Source: Alphaproteobacteria bacterium (GTDB lineage Bacteria; Pseudomonadota; Alphaproteobacteria; DSM-16000; Inquilinaceae). From it: DNA of 64,000 nt. The notes below the pieces were generated by a model. That model saw only the letters and a program-made list of their open reading frames with translations. It had not been told where the DNA came from and did not search any database. Of this stretch, positions 38,555 to 47,137 are shown piece by piece (within the stretch, counting starts at the first letter, position 1; the number at the start of each line of letters is the position of its first letter). The stretch is taken from the NCBI GenBank assembly GCA_028277405.1, contig JANQGH010000005.1, forward strand, positions 34,392-98,391, given 5' to 3'. The translations under genes were made by a program, and so were the position numbers.

Positions 38555-39462
38555 GCTTCGCGCCGCTGGCCGATGGCGACCGCATCGCCATCGTCTCTCC
38601 GGCGGACTGGCTGGAACCGGACCTGTTGGAGGCCGGCTGCGCGGCCTTGCGTCAAGCCGGCTTCGAACCTGCCGTTGATCCGCAGAACGAATTGCGCTGG
38701 GGCCGGCTGGCCGGACTGGACGACGAAAGGCTGGCGGCGCTGCACCGCGCCTATGGCGACCCCTCGATCAAGGCCATTCTCTGCGCGCGCGGCGGCTATG
38801 GCTCGGGGCGCATCGCCGATCGGCTGGATCTGGATCTGATCCGGTCCAATCCCAAGCCGCTGATCGGCTACAGCGATCTGACCGCGCTGTTGCTGGCGGT
38901 TCACGCCGGCACCGGCCAGAATCCCTGGCACGGCCCCATCCTTAGGGACTTTGCGCGCGTTTTGCCCCACGGCTGCGACCAGCTTATCAAGCGGCTGCGC
39001 GGTCTGCCCGATCCGGACGGCATGGCGGGCCTTCTCGCCCAGGCCACGGTCCTGCGCCCGGGAACGGCAAGGGGGCCGATCGTCGGCGGAAATCTGTCGC
39101 TGCTCTCGGTATCGATCGGAACCCGCCGCGATATCGATACGGACGGCAAGATCCTGTTCATCGAAGATGTCGACGAGGCGATGTACTCGGTCGACCGCAT
39201 GCTGACCCATTTGGACCAGTCCGGAAAGCTGCGCGGCCTCGCGGGCCTGATCGTCGGCGAGCCGGTCGCGATCAGTCAGGAGGGCGAGGATTTTCCGTTC
39301 GACTTCGCCGGCCTGATCGAACGCCGCTTCGCCGACGCGCCGTACCCGGTCGTGACCAACTTCCTCTGCGCCCATGGCGCCGACCGCATGGTCCTGCCGA
39401 TGGGTGGACAGGCGGAACTCAGCGCCGACGCGGACGACGTCCGGCTCTCGCTGGCATTTTAA
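38551..39462 (+). CDS. S66-family LD-carboxypeptidase
   Basis: 303 residues, family S66 (LdcA/MccF). LdcA members trim the terminal D-Ala from murein tetrapeptides during peptidoglycan recycling; MccF members cleave microcin-type amides. Features: DRIAIVSPADWLEPDLLEAG at the N-terminus, the nucleophile-elbow region CARGGYGSGRIADRLD near residue 72, GPIVGGNLSLLSV with the following LFIEDVDEAMYSVDRML near 195, and the histidine segment FLCAHGADRMVLPMGG near 272. Its ATG overlaps the stop codon of the M24 gene (ATGA), so the two are translationally coupled. Murein recycling is the likelier role. Confidence 0.9.
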   Translation: MSFAPLADGDRIAIVSPADWLEPDLLEAGCAALRQAGFEPAVDPQNELRWGRLAGLDDERLAALHRAYGDPSIKAILCARGGYGSGRIADRLDLDLIRSNPKPLIGYSDLTALLLAVHAGTGQNPWHGPILRDFARVLPHGCDQLIKRLRGLPDPDGMAGLLAQATVLRPGTARGPIVGGNLSLLSVSIGTRRDIDTDGKILFIEDVDEAMYSVDRMLTHLDQSGKLRGLAGLIVGEPVAISQEGEDFPFDFAGLIERRFADAPYPVVTNFLCAHGADRMVLPMGGQAELSADADDVRLSLAF

Positions 39463-39497
39463 CGTGGCACCGGTAGGCGGCCCGTCTTCACAAGTCG

Positions 39498-39508
39498 GTC
39501 AACTTGAC
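39498..39508. promoter_or_regulatory. short palindrome upstream of msrB
   Basis: GTCAA-C-TTGAC (39498-39508) is an 11-bp palindrome inside a locally AT-rich stretch 63 bp before msrB. It may belong to the msrBA promoter: a TATTAA lies at 39535-39540, although the spacing to TTGACT is too long for a standard promoter. Weak evidence. Confidence 0.25.
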
Positions 39509-39570
39509 TTTCAATATTGGCCGTTCAACTCCCATATTAAGCGTCGATCCCGACAGTCAGGAGACCAACG

Positions 39571-40017
39571 ATGACCCAGCGCTATGCCAAAACGCCGGAG
39601 GCGGTGGCCGCGTTGACGCGCGAGCAGCACGACATCACCCAGAACAACGGCACCGAGCGCCCGTTCCGCAACGAGTTCTGGGACCATAAGGAAGACGGCC
39701 TCTATGTGGATGTCGTGAGTGGCGAGCCGCTGTTCGCCTCGACCCACAAATATGACAGCCAAAGCGGCTGGCCCAGCTTCGTGCGGCCGATCGAGGACAG
39801 CCACGTCGTCGAGATCGAAGACCGCAGCCACGGCATGGTCCGTACCGAGGTGCGGTCGAAGCATGGCGACAGTCACCTGGGCCACGTCTTTCCCGATGGG
39901 CCGGGGGAGACGGGCCAACGCTACTGCATCAACTCCGCCGCGCTTCGCTTTGTCCCGGTCGCGGACTTGGAGAAGGAAGGCTACGGCGACTACAAAGACC
40001 TGTTTGAGGAGGACTGA
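39571..40017 (+). CDS. msrB: peptide-methionine (R)-S-oxide reductase MsrB
   Basis: Repairs methionine-R-sulfoxide in proteins. 148 residues. The family core is present: [29 protein letters not shown] and [32 protein letters not shown], with the catalytic cysteine C119. It is the only cysteine in the protein: the four zinc cysteines of the classical enzyme are replaced (D47, S50, S96, G99), and the usual second redox position in GWPSF's lead-in is also not cysteine. So it is a zinc-free form that must regenerate differently, for example directly with thioredoxin. It lies directly ahead of msrA (1-nt gap after its stop). Confidence 0.93.
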   Translation: MTQRYAKTPEAVAALTREQHDITQNNGTERPFRNEFWDHKEDGLYVDVVSGEPLFASTHKYDSQSGWPSFVRPIEDSHVVEIEDRSHGMVRTEVRSKHGDSHLGHVFPDGPGETGQRYCINSAALRFVPVADLEKEGYGDYKDLFEED

Positions 40018-40018
40018 C

Positions 40019-40534
40019 ATGCGCGAGACGGCCATACTTGCCGGCGGTTGCTTTTGGGGCATGGAGGATCTGGTCCGCAAAATGCCGGGCGTGATCAGCA
40101 CCCGCGTCGGCTATGCCGGCGGCACGACGGAAAACCCGACCTATCGCGAGGTCTGCACCGGCCGCACCGGGCACGCCGAGGCGCTGGAGGTGGTGTTCGA
40201 TCCCGCACAGGTGTCCTATCGGGAAATCCTGGAGCTGTTCTTCCAGATCCACGATCCGACGACGAAGGACCGCCAGGGCAACGATGTCGGCTCTCAATAC
40301 CGCTCGGCCATTCTGGTCGCCGACGAGGCGCAGGAGAAGGTCGCGCGCGAGACCATAGCCGATGTCGAAGCGTCGGGCCTCTGGCCCGGGCCGGTGGTAA
40401 CGGAGATCGCCAACGCCGGCCCGTTCTGGCAGGCGGAACCGGAACACCAGGATTATCTGCAGCGCTATCCCCACGGCTACACCTGCCACTTTCCACGGCC
40501 CAACTGGCGCTTGCCGCGGCGCGACGTGGCTTAG
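40019..40534 (+). CDS. msrA: peptide-methionine (S)-S-oxide reductase MsrA
   Basis: Repairs methionine-S-sulfoxide. 171 residues from the ATG at 40019, 1 nt after the msrB stop and behind GAGGA. The catalytic cysteine is in GGCFWGMED (C11). Substrate-pocket motifs [23 protein letters not shown] and GSQYRSAI are present; the C-terminus [10 protein letters not shown] contains a candidate resolving cysteine. With msrB it forms a two-gene oxidative-damage repair operon. The earlier in-frame region overlapping msrB is not coding. Confidence 0.95.
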   Translation: MRETAILAGGCFWGMEDLVRKMPGVISTRVGYAGGTTENPTYREVCTGRTGHAEALEVVFDPAQVSYREILELFFQIHDPTTKDRQGNDVGSQYRSAILVADEAQEKVARETIADVEASGLWPGPVVTEIANAGPFWQAEPEHQDYLQRYPHGYTCHFPRPNWRLPRRDVA

Positions 40535-40558
40535 TCCGCTCTCTGCGCGCAGGTCCGA

Positions 40559-41221
40559 CTACAGGCGTGTCAGCGCCTCGGCGTGGATCTGCGCGCAGTC
40601 GATGACGTCGAAGCCGCAATCGCGGCCGTCGAAGGCCAGAAACAGGTCCGTTCCGCCGAGAATGACGGCCTCGGCGCCCTGATCGTCGCACAGGCGCTGG
40701 CCGATTTCGAAGAATAGCGAGCGCTGGCTGTCGGTTGCATGACAGGCGAAGGCCATGGCGAGATAGGCGTCGTGGCACGCCTCGAAATCCTCGCCCTCCG
40801 GCACCACGATTTGTGCGGCGTCGATGGCGCCGTAAAGGCGGGTTCCCATCACCAGCTTGGTGCCCAGGATGCCGACCCGCTTCAGCCCTTTTGCCGCGAT
40901 CGCCGCGTTAACCGCCGGCAACGCGTTGATCACCGGCAAGGGTGACAGCGCCGTTAGTGCGTTCACGCAGAAATGTCCCGTCATCGAGGTGATCGCGGCG
41001 GCTTCGGCCCCGGCACCTTCCAACCGCTGGACAAGCGGCAGGAAGATCTCCGCCTGACGCTGCGGGTTGTTGTCGCCCATGTTGCGGACCAGGTCGCTGG
41101 TTTCGGCATGCACGATGGTGAGGTCGAGCTTCTTGCCGGCCGCCTCGTGCGCCGCGATCAGACAGCGATAGTAGTGTTCGGTCGCCGCCGGGCCGATCCC
41201 GCCGATCAAGCCAATATGCAT
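40559..41221 (-). CDS. aspartate/glutamate racemase-fold protein lacking both catalytic cysteines
   Basis: 220 residues, beginning IGLIGGIGPAATEHYYRCL, the standard N-terminus of the Asp/Glu racemase superfamily, and continuing with the two-lobed fold (GILGTKLVMGTRLY near 117). Cofactor-independent racemases use two cysteines, one in a CNTxH-like motif and one in a GCTE-like motif. Here the first motif reads TSMTGH (S79 at the cysteine position) and the second LGGTDLF (G190). It therefore may not racemise by the usual two-base mechanism. A Thr/Cys variant with one-sided activity is known, but this protein lacks the second cysteine too. Convergent with msrA; probably its own transcript. Confidence 0.75.
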   Translation of the reverse strand: MHIGLIGGIGPAATEHYYRCLIAAHEAAGKKLDLTIVHAETSDLVRNMGDNNPQRQAEIFLPLVQRLEGAGAEAAAITSMTGHFCVNALTALSPLPVINALPAVNAAIAAKGLKRVGILGTKLVMGTRLYGAIDAAQIVVPEGEDFEACHDAYLAMAFACHATDSQRSLFFEIGQRLCDDQGAEAVILGGTDLFLAFDGRDCGFDVIDCAQIHAEALTRL

Positions 41222-41466
41222 GTCGTTGCTCCGGAATGTATTGCCTGCATGGGCCGGCTTAACACGGCCGGGCCGTTGTTTGGCTTGTCGACATTTGTGC
41301 CCTGCCTTGCGCGGCCAGGCGCAGACATCGCGGCCCCGGCTTCACAAAAATCGGCGATAACCTTCAGGTCTTCCCTTGCGAGGTTTCTTATCTAGCCGCT
41401 CGTTCGGGCGTTTCGCGGCGGAGATTTCCGGTGCGGGGGCGCCTGCCTTTTTTTGAGGAGATGAGC

Positions 41467-41784
41467 ATGGCTACGATGATCAAGACGGCCGGACCGACGC
41501 TGGACCGTGTCGACGGCACTCGTGAACAAGCACCCGAACGGCCGGTCGGCCTGCCCGGTACGACGTTGCCGCTGGTGCAGCGTTTTTCGCGCATGCTGCG
41601 CCTACACCGCGAACGGCACCGGGTCGCGTCAGAGCTTAAATCCCTGAGCGATGCCCAGTTGAAGGATCTGGGCTTCCATCGCTCGGAAATCAGCTCGGCG
41701 CTGCATGGCGCGCAGCACGATACGACCTACCGCCTTTACGGCGCGGACGCCGCCGGCTGGCCGACGGGCTCCAAGCCTCGCTGA
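41467..41784 (+). CDS. DUF1127 protein (copy 3)
   Basis: 105 residues from the ATG at 41467 (MATMIKTAGPTLD), with GAGGAG 6 bp ahead; ATG at 41461 directly abuts that site and is less likely. The DUF1127 core is LKSLSDAQLKDLGFHRSEISSAL near residues 59-80, preceded by a basic helix (RFSRMLRLHRERHRVASE). The N-terminal 35 residues and the tail (DTTYRLYGADAAGW) are longer than in the other copies. The serine hydrolase gene follows after 35 bp on the same strand. The 245 bp ahead show no gene. Confidence 0.78.
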   Translation: MATMIKTAGPTLDRVDGTREQAPERPVGLPGTTLPLVQRFSRMLRLHRERHRVASELKSLSDAQLKDLGFHRSEISSALHGAQHDTTYRLYGADAAGWPTGSKPR

Positions 41785-41819
41785 GCGCCGATCTCTGGCG
41801 AAGCTAGGAACCGCGGATC

Positions 41820-42983
41820 ATGATCGCATTGACCTCACCCGACATGCGCATGTCGTTGCAGAACGCCTTGGATCAGGCACTTGTCTTCGATGGGGCGGTC
41901 CACGGTGGCGTCTTGACCGTGGCGACGGCCGAGGATCGCGTATCGCTGGCCACCGGGCTGGCCGACCCACGGCATAGCCGTCGCATGCGGCCGGACGATC
42001 AGTTCCACGCCGCCAGCATCACCAAGATGATCACGGCGACGACAGCGATGCTGCTGGTCGAGGATGGCCTGCTCGATCTCGATCGAGGCATCGGGGCCTA
42101 TCTTCCCGCCGCGACGATAGCCGGTCTCCACCGCCATGGCGGTCAGGTTTACGAAGACCGGCTGACAATGCGTCAATTGCTCAGCCACACCAGCGGCGTG
42201 GCGGACTGCTTCGGCGACGGGCCGCCGGACGCGAGCGGCAATTCGCCCTTCATGGCGGCGCTGCTGGACGAGCCGGACCGGCTGTGGCAGCCGCATGAGG
42301 TTCTGGCCTGGACGCGGCGGAACCTCTGCGGCCGCTTTGCGCCCGGCGGCGGCTGGCACTACTCGGATACCGGTTATGTGCTCGCCGGGCTTGTCATCGA
42401 ACGCGTTGCCGGGGACACGCTGCACGATGTCATGCGGTCACGGCTGTTTGCGCGGCTGGGCATGCACAACACCTACATGCTCTATCGCGAAGCGAGACGG
42501 CCGGCGAACGCCGCCCGGCCCGTCTCGATGCCCGCCGTGGGCGACATCGCGTATGGGGCCATGCGGGCGACCTCGGCCGATTGGGCCAGCGGGGGGCTGG
42601 TCACCAACGCGGCCGACCTGACGCTGTTCATGCGCGCCTTTGCCGACAAGCGGATCTTCAGGAACGACGCCTGCCGACGGCAGATGCTGCCCTGGATCGA
42701 GACGGGCGAACGCGGGGTCTTCTATGGTCTGGGCCTGCGGCGTTTCGATCTCTCCGCACTGGGTCTGCCCGGATATGGCGGGCTTTGGGGCCACACCGGG
42801 TTCCTGAAGGCTTTCGCGCTTTATTGGCCGGCCATGGATGTCACGATCTGCGGAACGTTGAACCAGTCGCGCGCCCGTGGTGTGTTCTCACAATTGCGGC
42901 CGGTCGCTGAACTGGTACCGGCCGTTTTACGTCTTTTGGACGCAGACCAGCCGATGAAGGGCGGGATGCTCCACAAGGGTTAG
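41820..42983 (+). CDS. serine hydrolase, beta-lactamase/DD-peptidase fold
   Basis: 387 residues; penicillin-binding-protein-like serine hydrolase (class C beta-lactamase-related family). The three catalytic motifs are visible: S66-x-x-K69 (SITK), Y181-S-D (YSDTGY) and H325-T-G (HTGFLKAF). No signal peptide is seen, so it may act in the cytoplasm as an esterase or peptidase rather than on cell-wall murein. ATG at 41844 is an alternative start. It precedes the PLP decarboxylase by 13 bp, with the SDR following, so these may form one transcript with a small-molecule or amino-acid-derivative role. The substrate is unknown. Confidence 0.82.
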   Translation: MIALTSPDMRMSLQNALDQALVFDGAVHGGVLTVATAEDRVSLATGLADPRHSRRMRPDDQFHAASITKMITATTAMLLVEDGLLDLDRGIGAYLPAATIAGLHRHGGQVYEDRLTMRQLLSHTSGVADCFGDGPPDASGNSPFMAALLDEPDRLWQPHEVLAWTRRNLCGRFAPGGGWHYSDTGYVLAGLVIERVAGDTLHDVMRSRLFARLGMHNTYMLYREARRPANAARPVSMPAVGDIAYGAMRATSADWASGGLVTNAADLTLFMRAFADKRIFRNDACRRQMLPWIETGERGVFYGLGLRRFDLSALGLPGYGGLWGHTGFLKAFALYWPAMDVTICGTLNQSRARGVFSQLRPVAELVPAVLRLLDADQPMKGGMLHKG

Positions 42984-42996
42984 AAAGGACACCGAC

Positions 42997-44430
42997 ATGG
43001 CCGACGATGCGGCAACCGGCGCGAGGCAAATCGGCGCGGACGAGGCCCTGTTGCGATCGGCCGCTGAGGCCGCGATCGCGTTCCGGCACGGTGTTGCCGA
43101 TCGCCTGCAGCGGCCGGAACTGACCTACTCTGAAATGCTGGACCTGTTTGACGGGCCGACACCGGAGAAGGGTGAGCCGGCGCCACAGGTCATTGAGACG
43201 CTGGCGCGAAACGCCGATCGCGGCCTGATGATGCCCACGGGCGCGCGCTTCTTCGGCTGGGTGATCGGGTCGTCACATCCCGTCGGCGTGGCCGCGGACT
43301 GGCTGACCAGCGCCTGGGGCCAGAATGCCGGCAATCACCAGGCATCGCCGGCGGCGTCGGCGGCGGAAACAGCCGCCGCAGGCTGGCTGCTCGACCTTCT
43401 GGACCTGCCGCGCGAAAGCTCCGTCGGCTTCGTCACGGGCGCCACCGTTGCCAACTTCGTCTGCCTGGCCGCAGCCCGCACCGCCGTTCTGGCGCGCGAA
43501 GGCTGGGATGTCGAACGGCAGGGCCTGTTCGGCGCGCCCAAGGTGTCGGTGCTCATCGGCGATGACGCGCACGCCACCGTGTTTTCGGCCCTTCAACTGC
43601 TCGGCTTCGGCCATGATCCGGTCATACGGGTCGCGACCGACGAGGCCGGCCGGATCGACGCCGACGCTTTCGATGCCGCGTTGGCGAATACAGAGGGGCC
43701 GGTGATCGCGATTGCCCAGGCGGGGCAGTTGAACACGGGCGCCTTTGATCCCTTCCCGCGACTGGCCGAGGCCACGCATCGTCGCGGAGGTTGGCTGCAT
43801 GTCGACGGCGCGTTCGGCCTCTGGGCGCGGGCCAGCAAGGACTATGCCGGTCTGGCCGCCGGCGTGGAGGGCGCCGACTCCTGGGCGACCGATGGCCATA
43901 AATGGCTGCAAACGCCGTATGACAGCGGCTATGCCGTCGTCAAGGATGCCGACGCCCATCGCAAGGCGATGACGATCGCCGCCAGCTACCTGCCCACGTC
44001 GACAGAGGATGAGCGGGACCCGACCCACCTGGTGCCGGAACTGTCGCGTCGGGCGCGCGGCTTCCCCACTTGGGCGATCCTGCGCCATTTGGGCCGCGAC
44101 GGTATCGCCGCGATGGTGGCGCGCCACTGTCGTATCGCGGCGCAGATGGCTGATCGCTTGTCGGCCGAGCCAGGGGTCGAGATCGTCAATCAGGTCGAGT
44201 TGAATCAGGCCATCGTGCGGTTCGGGGCCGATCGGCCGGGCGCCGAGGGTGACGCGCTGACCCAGGCGGTGATCGACCGGGTGCAACAAGACGGTGTTTG
44301 CTTCGCGGGCGGCGCGCGCTGGCGGGATCGGTGGGTCATGCGCATCTCGGTCATCGGCTGGCCGACGACGGAGGAGGATGGCGCCCGGTCCGTCGATGCA
44401 ATCCTGGCTGCCTGGCGCGACGTTTGCTAA
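42997..44430 (+). CDS. PLP-dependent group II decarboxylase family protein
   Basis: 477 residues of the aromatic-L-amino-acid/glutamate decarboxylase family (fold type I). PLP residues by position: D270 (HVDGAFG) for the pyridine nitrogen and K302 in TDGHKW for the Schiff base, with H301 just before. Other family marks: FFGWVIGSSHPVG near 85, NAGNHQASPAASAAE near 110 and GFVTGATVANF near 145. The start follows AAAGGA. It could be a decarboxylase or one of the aldehyde-forming relatives; the substrate cannot be told. Neighbours are a serine hydrolase upstream (13 bp) and an SDR downstream (45 bp) on the same strand. Confidence 0.86.
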   Translation: MADDAATGARQIGADEALLRSAAEAAIAFRHGVADRLQRPELTYSEMLDLFDGPTPEKGEPAPQVIETLARNADRGLMMPTGARFFGWVIGSSHPVGVAADWLTSAWGQNAGNHQASPAASAAETAAAGWLLDLLDLPRESSVGFVTGATVANFVCLAAARTAVLAREGWDVERQGLFGAPKVSVLIGDDAHATVFSALQLLGFGHDPVIRVATDEAGRIDADAFDAALANTEGPVIAIAQAGQLNTGAFDPFPRLAEATHRRGGWLHVDGAFGLWARASKDYAGLAAGVEGADSWATDGHKWLQTPYDSGYAVVKDADAHRKAMTIAASYLPTSTEDERDPTHLVPELSRRARGFPTWAILRHLGRDGIAAMVARHCRIAAQMADRLSAEPGVEIVNQVELNQAIVRFGADRPGAEGDALTQAVIDRVQQDGVCFAGGARWRDRWVMRISVIGWPTTEEDGARSVDAILAAWRDVC

Positions 44431-44475
44431 ATCGGGCCCCGAACTTGACAGCACGCATCAACGGAACCCGTCGCG

Positions 44476-45228
44476 ATGGATTTAGGCTTGAAGGGCAAGG
44501 GCGTCATCGTTACCGGCGCCAGCAGGGGCATCGGCCGCGCCATGGCCGACTGTTTTGCCCGAGAGGGCGCCAACGTCTCGATCTGCGCGCGGGGGGCCGA
44601 GGCGCTTGAAACGGCCCGGCAAGATCTCGCCAGACATGGCACGTCGATCCACGCAGCCCCGTGCGATGTCTCGGACCCGGACGCGCTCGCCCGTTACATC
44701 GCACAGGCGCACGAGGCCCTCGGCGCGATCCAGGTCCTGGTCAACAACCCGACGGGAGCCGGCGACAGTGAGAGCGACGAGGGTTGGCGGCGGAACTTCG
44801 ACGTCGACCTGATGGGCGTTGTCCGCGTGTCGCGGCTGGTGACGCCGATGATGATCGCGGCGGGCGGTGGCTGCATCATCAACATCTCGTCTGTGTCCGG
44901 CGAGATGCCGTCAACGCGCTCGCCGGGCTACGCGGCGATCAAGGCGGCCGTCATTCACTACACCACGTCGCAGGCCAAATCCCTGGCCCCGCACAACATT
45001 CGGGTCAATGGCATCGCCCCGGGGTCGACGTTCTTCGATGGCGGCTTCTGGGATGTCATGAAGGCCGAAAACCGGGACATCTATGACGCGACGGTGGCGA
45101 GCGTGCCCTTTGGTCGGCTCGGAACGGTGGACGAGATCGCCGATGCGGCCGTCTATTTGGCGTCGGAGCGCGCGCGATGGATCACCGGCCAGACCCTGAC
45201 GGTCGATGGTGGGCAGAGCCTCCGTTGA
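44476..45228 (+). CDS. short-chain dehydrogenase/reductase
   Basis: 250 residues, classical SDR. NAD(P) motif TGASRGIG near residue 14, with the acidic/basic selector ICARG after the second strand (an arginine there favours NADP). Catalytic serine S139, Y152 and K156 (YAAIK). C-terminal substrate-loop motif IRVNGIAPG and the ITGQTLTVDGG end are standard. Ahead of motif NNAG it has NNPTG, a small departure. Same strand as the decarboxylase, 45 bp apart. Substrate unknown. Confidence 0.9.
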   Translation: MDLGLKGKGVIVTGASRGIGRAMADCFAREGANVSICARGAEALETARQDLARHGTSIHAAPCDVSDPDALARYIAQAHEALGAIQVLVNNPTGAGDSESDEGWRRNFDVDLMGVVRVSRLVTPMMIAAGGGCIINISSVSGEMPSTRSPGYAAIKAAVIHYTTSQAKSLAPHNIRVNGIAPGSTFFDGGFWDVMKAENRDIYDATVASVPFGRLGTVDEIADAAVYLASERARWITGQTLTVDGGQSLR

Positions 45229-45278
45229 GCCTTTCCACTCGCTGTCGGCCCGTATGCAGGGGAGCGTCGCGGCGACGA

Positions 45279-45340
45279 CCTTGGTATTGGTGCAACCGCT
45301 AGCGGGTGCTCTTTCGGCTTGAAACCGAACCGGTCCAAGG
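45279..45340 (+). other. possible structured leader before the MFS gene
   Basis: In the 171-bp gap between the SDR and the MFS gene, CCTTGG (45279-45284) can pair with CCAAGG (45335-45340), enclosing two smaller palindromes, CCGCTAGCGG (45296-45305) and TTCGG/CCGAA (45313-45317 with 45325-45329). As RNA this could fold as a closed multibranch element about 60 bp before the start codon. I recognise no known riboswitch in it. It may be chance in GC-rich DNA. Confidence 0.3.
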
Positions 45341-45399
45341 CGACCATTTGCCGGCCGGCGTTCGCAGGGTTCAGGTTTTCAGTCCGAGGCTAAGCTCGC

Positions 45400-46668
45400 A
45401 TGCCCGATGTCAACAGAAGGGCCATCGCCGCCGGTGCGGTCGGCAACGCCCTGGAATGGTACGATTTCGCGGTCTTCGGTTTCTTCGCGCCGGTGATCAG
45501 CACCCAGTTCTTTCCGGCGGACGACCATCTCGCCGGCCTGATCAATACGTTCGGCGTCTTTGCCGCGGGCTATCTCATGCGGCCGATCGGCGGGTTTCTG
45601 TTCGGCCATCTTGGCGACCGGTTGGGGCGTCGCCGCGCGCTCTTGATCTCCATTATCGCGATGGCGGTTCCGACCAGCTTGATGGCGGTGTTGCCGACCC
45701 ATGAACAGGTCGGCGCTCTCGCGGCCCTGCTTCTTGTGGTTCTGCGTCTTGCACAGGGCGTCTCGGTGGGCGGCGAGTTCATCGGGTCGATCACCTATCT
45801 GGTTGAAATGGCGCCGCCCGGTCGCCGCGCCTATTTCGGCAGTTGGTCTGTCTTCAGCACGGTGTTGGGCATGCTGGCCGGGTCCGCGGTTGCGGCGCTG
45901 CTTCACCTGACCCTGACATCCGAGCAAATGGCCGATTTCGGCTGGCGCCTGCCGTTCCTCGGCGGCGTGGTGATCGGCGTGATCGGGGTCTGGCTGCGCC
46001 TGCACCTGCGCGAAACGCCGTCTTTCCAGGAACTTCAGACATCGGCGCGGGTGGCCGTTCGGCCGCTGGGCGACGCGATCCGCCAAATGCCGTTCCGCAT
46101 GGTTCAGATGGCGGCGATGGTGATGCTGCTGGGCGTCGGCATCTACGTTCTCTTCATCTGGATGCCGACTTATCTGACCCATATCGTCAGCCCGCCCGTG
46201 CCGGGGGCGCTGACGATCAACACGCTGGCCATGGTCGTGCTCGTGGCGCTGATGCCAGTCGCCGGCATGGTCGCCGATCGGGTGGGCTACAAGCCAGTCC
46301 TGGCGGCCTCCATGCTGGTCGCCGCCATCGTGGTCTACCCGTTGTTTTTGTGGATCGACACGGGCGCGCTGATCGCGGTCATCATCGCCCAGCTGGTCTT
46401 CGCGATCTTCAGCGGCTTTCTGCAAGGGGCGACACCGGTGGCGATGGTCGAACAGTTTCCGGCGCGGCTGCGCTACAGCGCCATGGCCACCGGCTATAAT
46501 CTGACCATCGCGATCTTCGGCGGCACCGCGCCGCTGGTCGCGACCTGGCTGGTCCAAGAGACCGGGGACTTGGCCGCGCCTGCCTGGTATCTCGCCACCG
46601 TCGCCGTAATCAGCCTTGTCGCCACCCTGACGCTGAAACGGCGGACGGACCTGGAGTGGGATACCTGA
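45400..46668 (+). CDS. MFS transporter, MHS (ProP-like) family
   Basis: 422 residues, 12 predicted membrane helices, inner membrane. Family marks of metabolite:H+ symporters: GNALEWYDFAVFGFFAP near residue 14, LMRPIGGFLFGHLGDRLGRRRAL near 60, LRLAQGVSVGGEFIGS near 114 and SPPVPGALTINTLAM in the second half. The MHS group carries proline/betaine, citrate, alpha-ketoglutarate, shikimate and other acids; which one is not decided. It lies behind the SDR (171 bp), so the substrate could relate to the decarboxylase/SDR neighbourhood, but that is conjecture. Convergent with the VOC gene. Confidence 0.9.
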   Translation: MPDVNRRAIAAGAVGNALEWYDFAVFGFFAPVISTQFFPADDHLAGLINTFGVFAAGYLMRPIGGFLFGHLGDRLGRRRALLISIIAMAVPTSLMAVLPTHEQVGALAALLLVVLRLAQGVSVGGEFIGSITYLVEMAPPGRRAYFGSWSVFSTVLGMLAGSAVAALLHLTLTSEQMADFGWRLPFLGGVVIGVIGVWLRLHLRETPSFQELQTSARVAVRPLGDAIRQMPFRMVQMAAMVMLLGVGIYVLFIWMPTYLTHIVSPPVPGALTINTLAMVVLVALMPVAGMVADRVGYKPVLAASMLVAAIVVYPLFLWIDTGALIAVIIAQLVFAIFSGFLQGATPVAMVEQFPARLRYSAMATGYNLTIAIFGGTAPLVATWLVQETGDLAAPAWYLATVAVISLVATLTLKRRTDLEWDT

Positions 46669-46671
46669 CCT

Positions 46672-47097
46672 TCATAGGTAGGGCAGCCAGTCCTTGGTGA
46701 ACTGGCAGACATCGATCCGGTTGCCGAACGGGTCGTGGGCGGTGAAATAGCTGACCGCGCCCATGTCGCTGGTATCCGAACAATCGGTGCCGCGATCGAT
46801 CAGCTTGGACCGCACGCCCTCGATGTCGTCGGTGCGGAAATTGATTAGGCCGTCGGCCGTGAACCCCTGCTTGGCCTCGGGGCTGAGGAACAGGCAGAGA
46901 TGGGTGGTGGTGTCCAGGCGATAGATCGCCATGAAGCCGCTGCCATCCTGCCCTGGGATGATTTTGGCCGGCTTCAGTTCCAGCACGTCCTCATACCACT
47001 CGCGGGCCTTGTCGACGTCCGGCACGCCGACGATGGCCGCATGGAAGTTCTTGAAGATCCCAGTATTGGGCTCCGCGCTGAGCGCAGCGCTGGTCAT
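46672..47097 (-). CDS. VOC-family (glyoxalase-like) protein
   Basis: 141 residues with the vicinal-oxygen-chelate fold in two halves: KNFHAAIVGVPDVDKAREWYEDVLELKPAKI near residue 15, and YFTAHDPFGNRIDVCQF near 117, including the typical D-PxGNxxD/E segment. Such proteins include glyoxalases, dioxygenases and antibiotic-binding proteins; specificity is not visible. It precedes the SRPBCC gene on the minus strand in position but reads leftward away from it, with 40 bp between. Its stop is 3 bp from the MFS stop. Confidence 0.85.
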   Translation of the reverse strand: MTSAALSAEPNTGIFKNFHAAIVGVPDVDKAREWYEDVLELKPAKIIPGQDGSGFMAIYRLDTTTHLCLFLSPEAKQGFTADGLINFRTDDIEGVRSKLIDRGTDCSDTSDMGAVSYFTAHDPFGNRIDVCQFTKDWLPYL

Positions 47098-47137
47098 CGG
47101 TCTGATCCTCCCTGATCGATCTGTTTTGTAGTGGTCG

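Noticed and set aside
39504..39540. Standard -35/-10 promoter (TTGACT ... TATTAA) for msrB
   Set aside because: The spacing is 25 bp, too long for a normal sigma-70 promoter.
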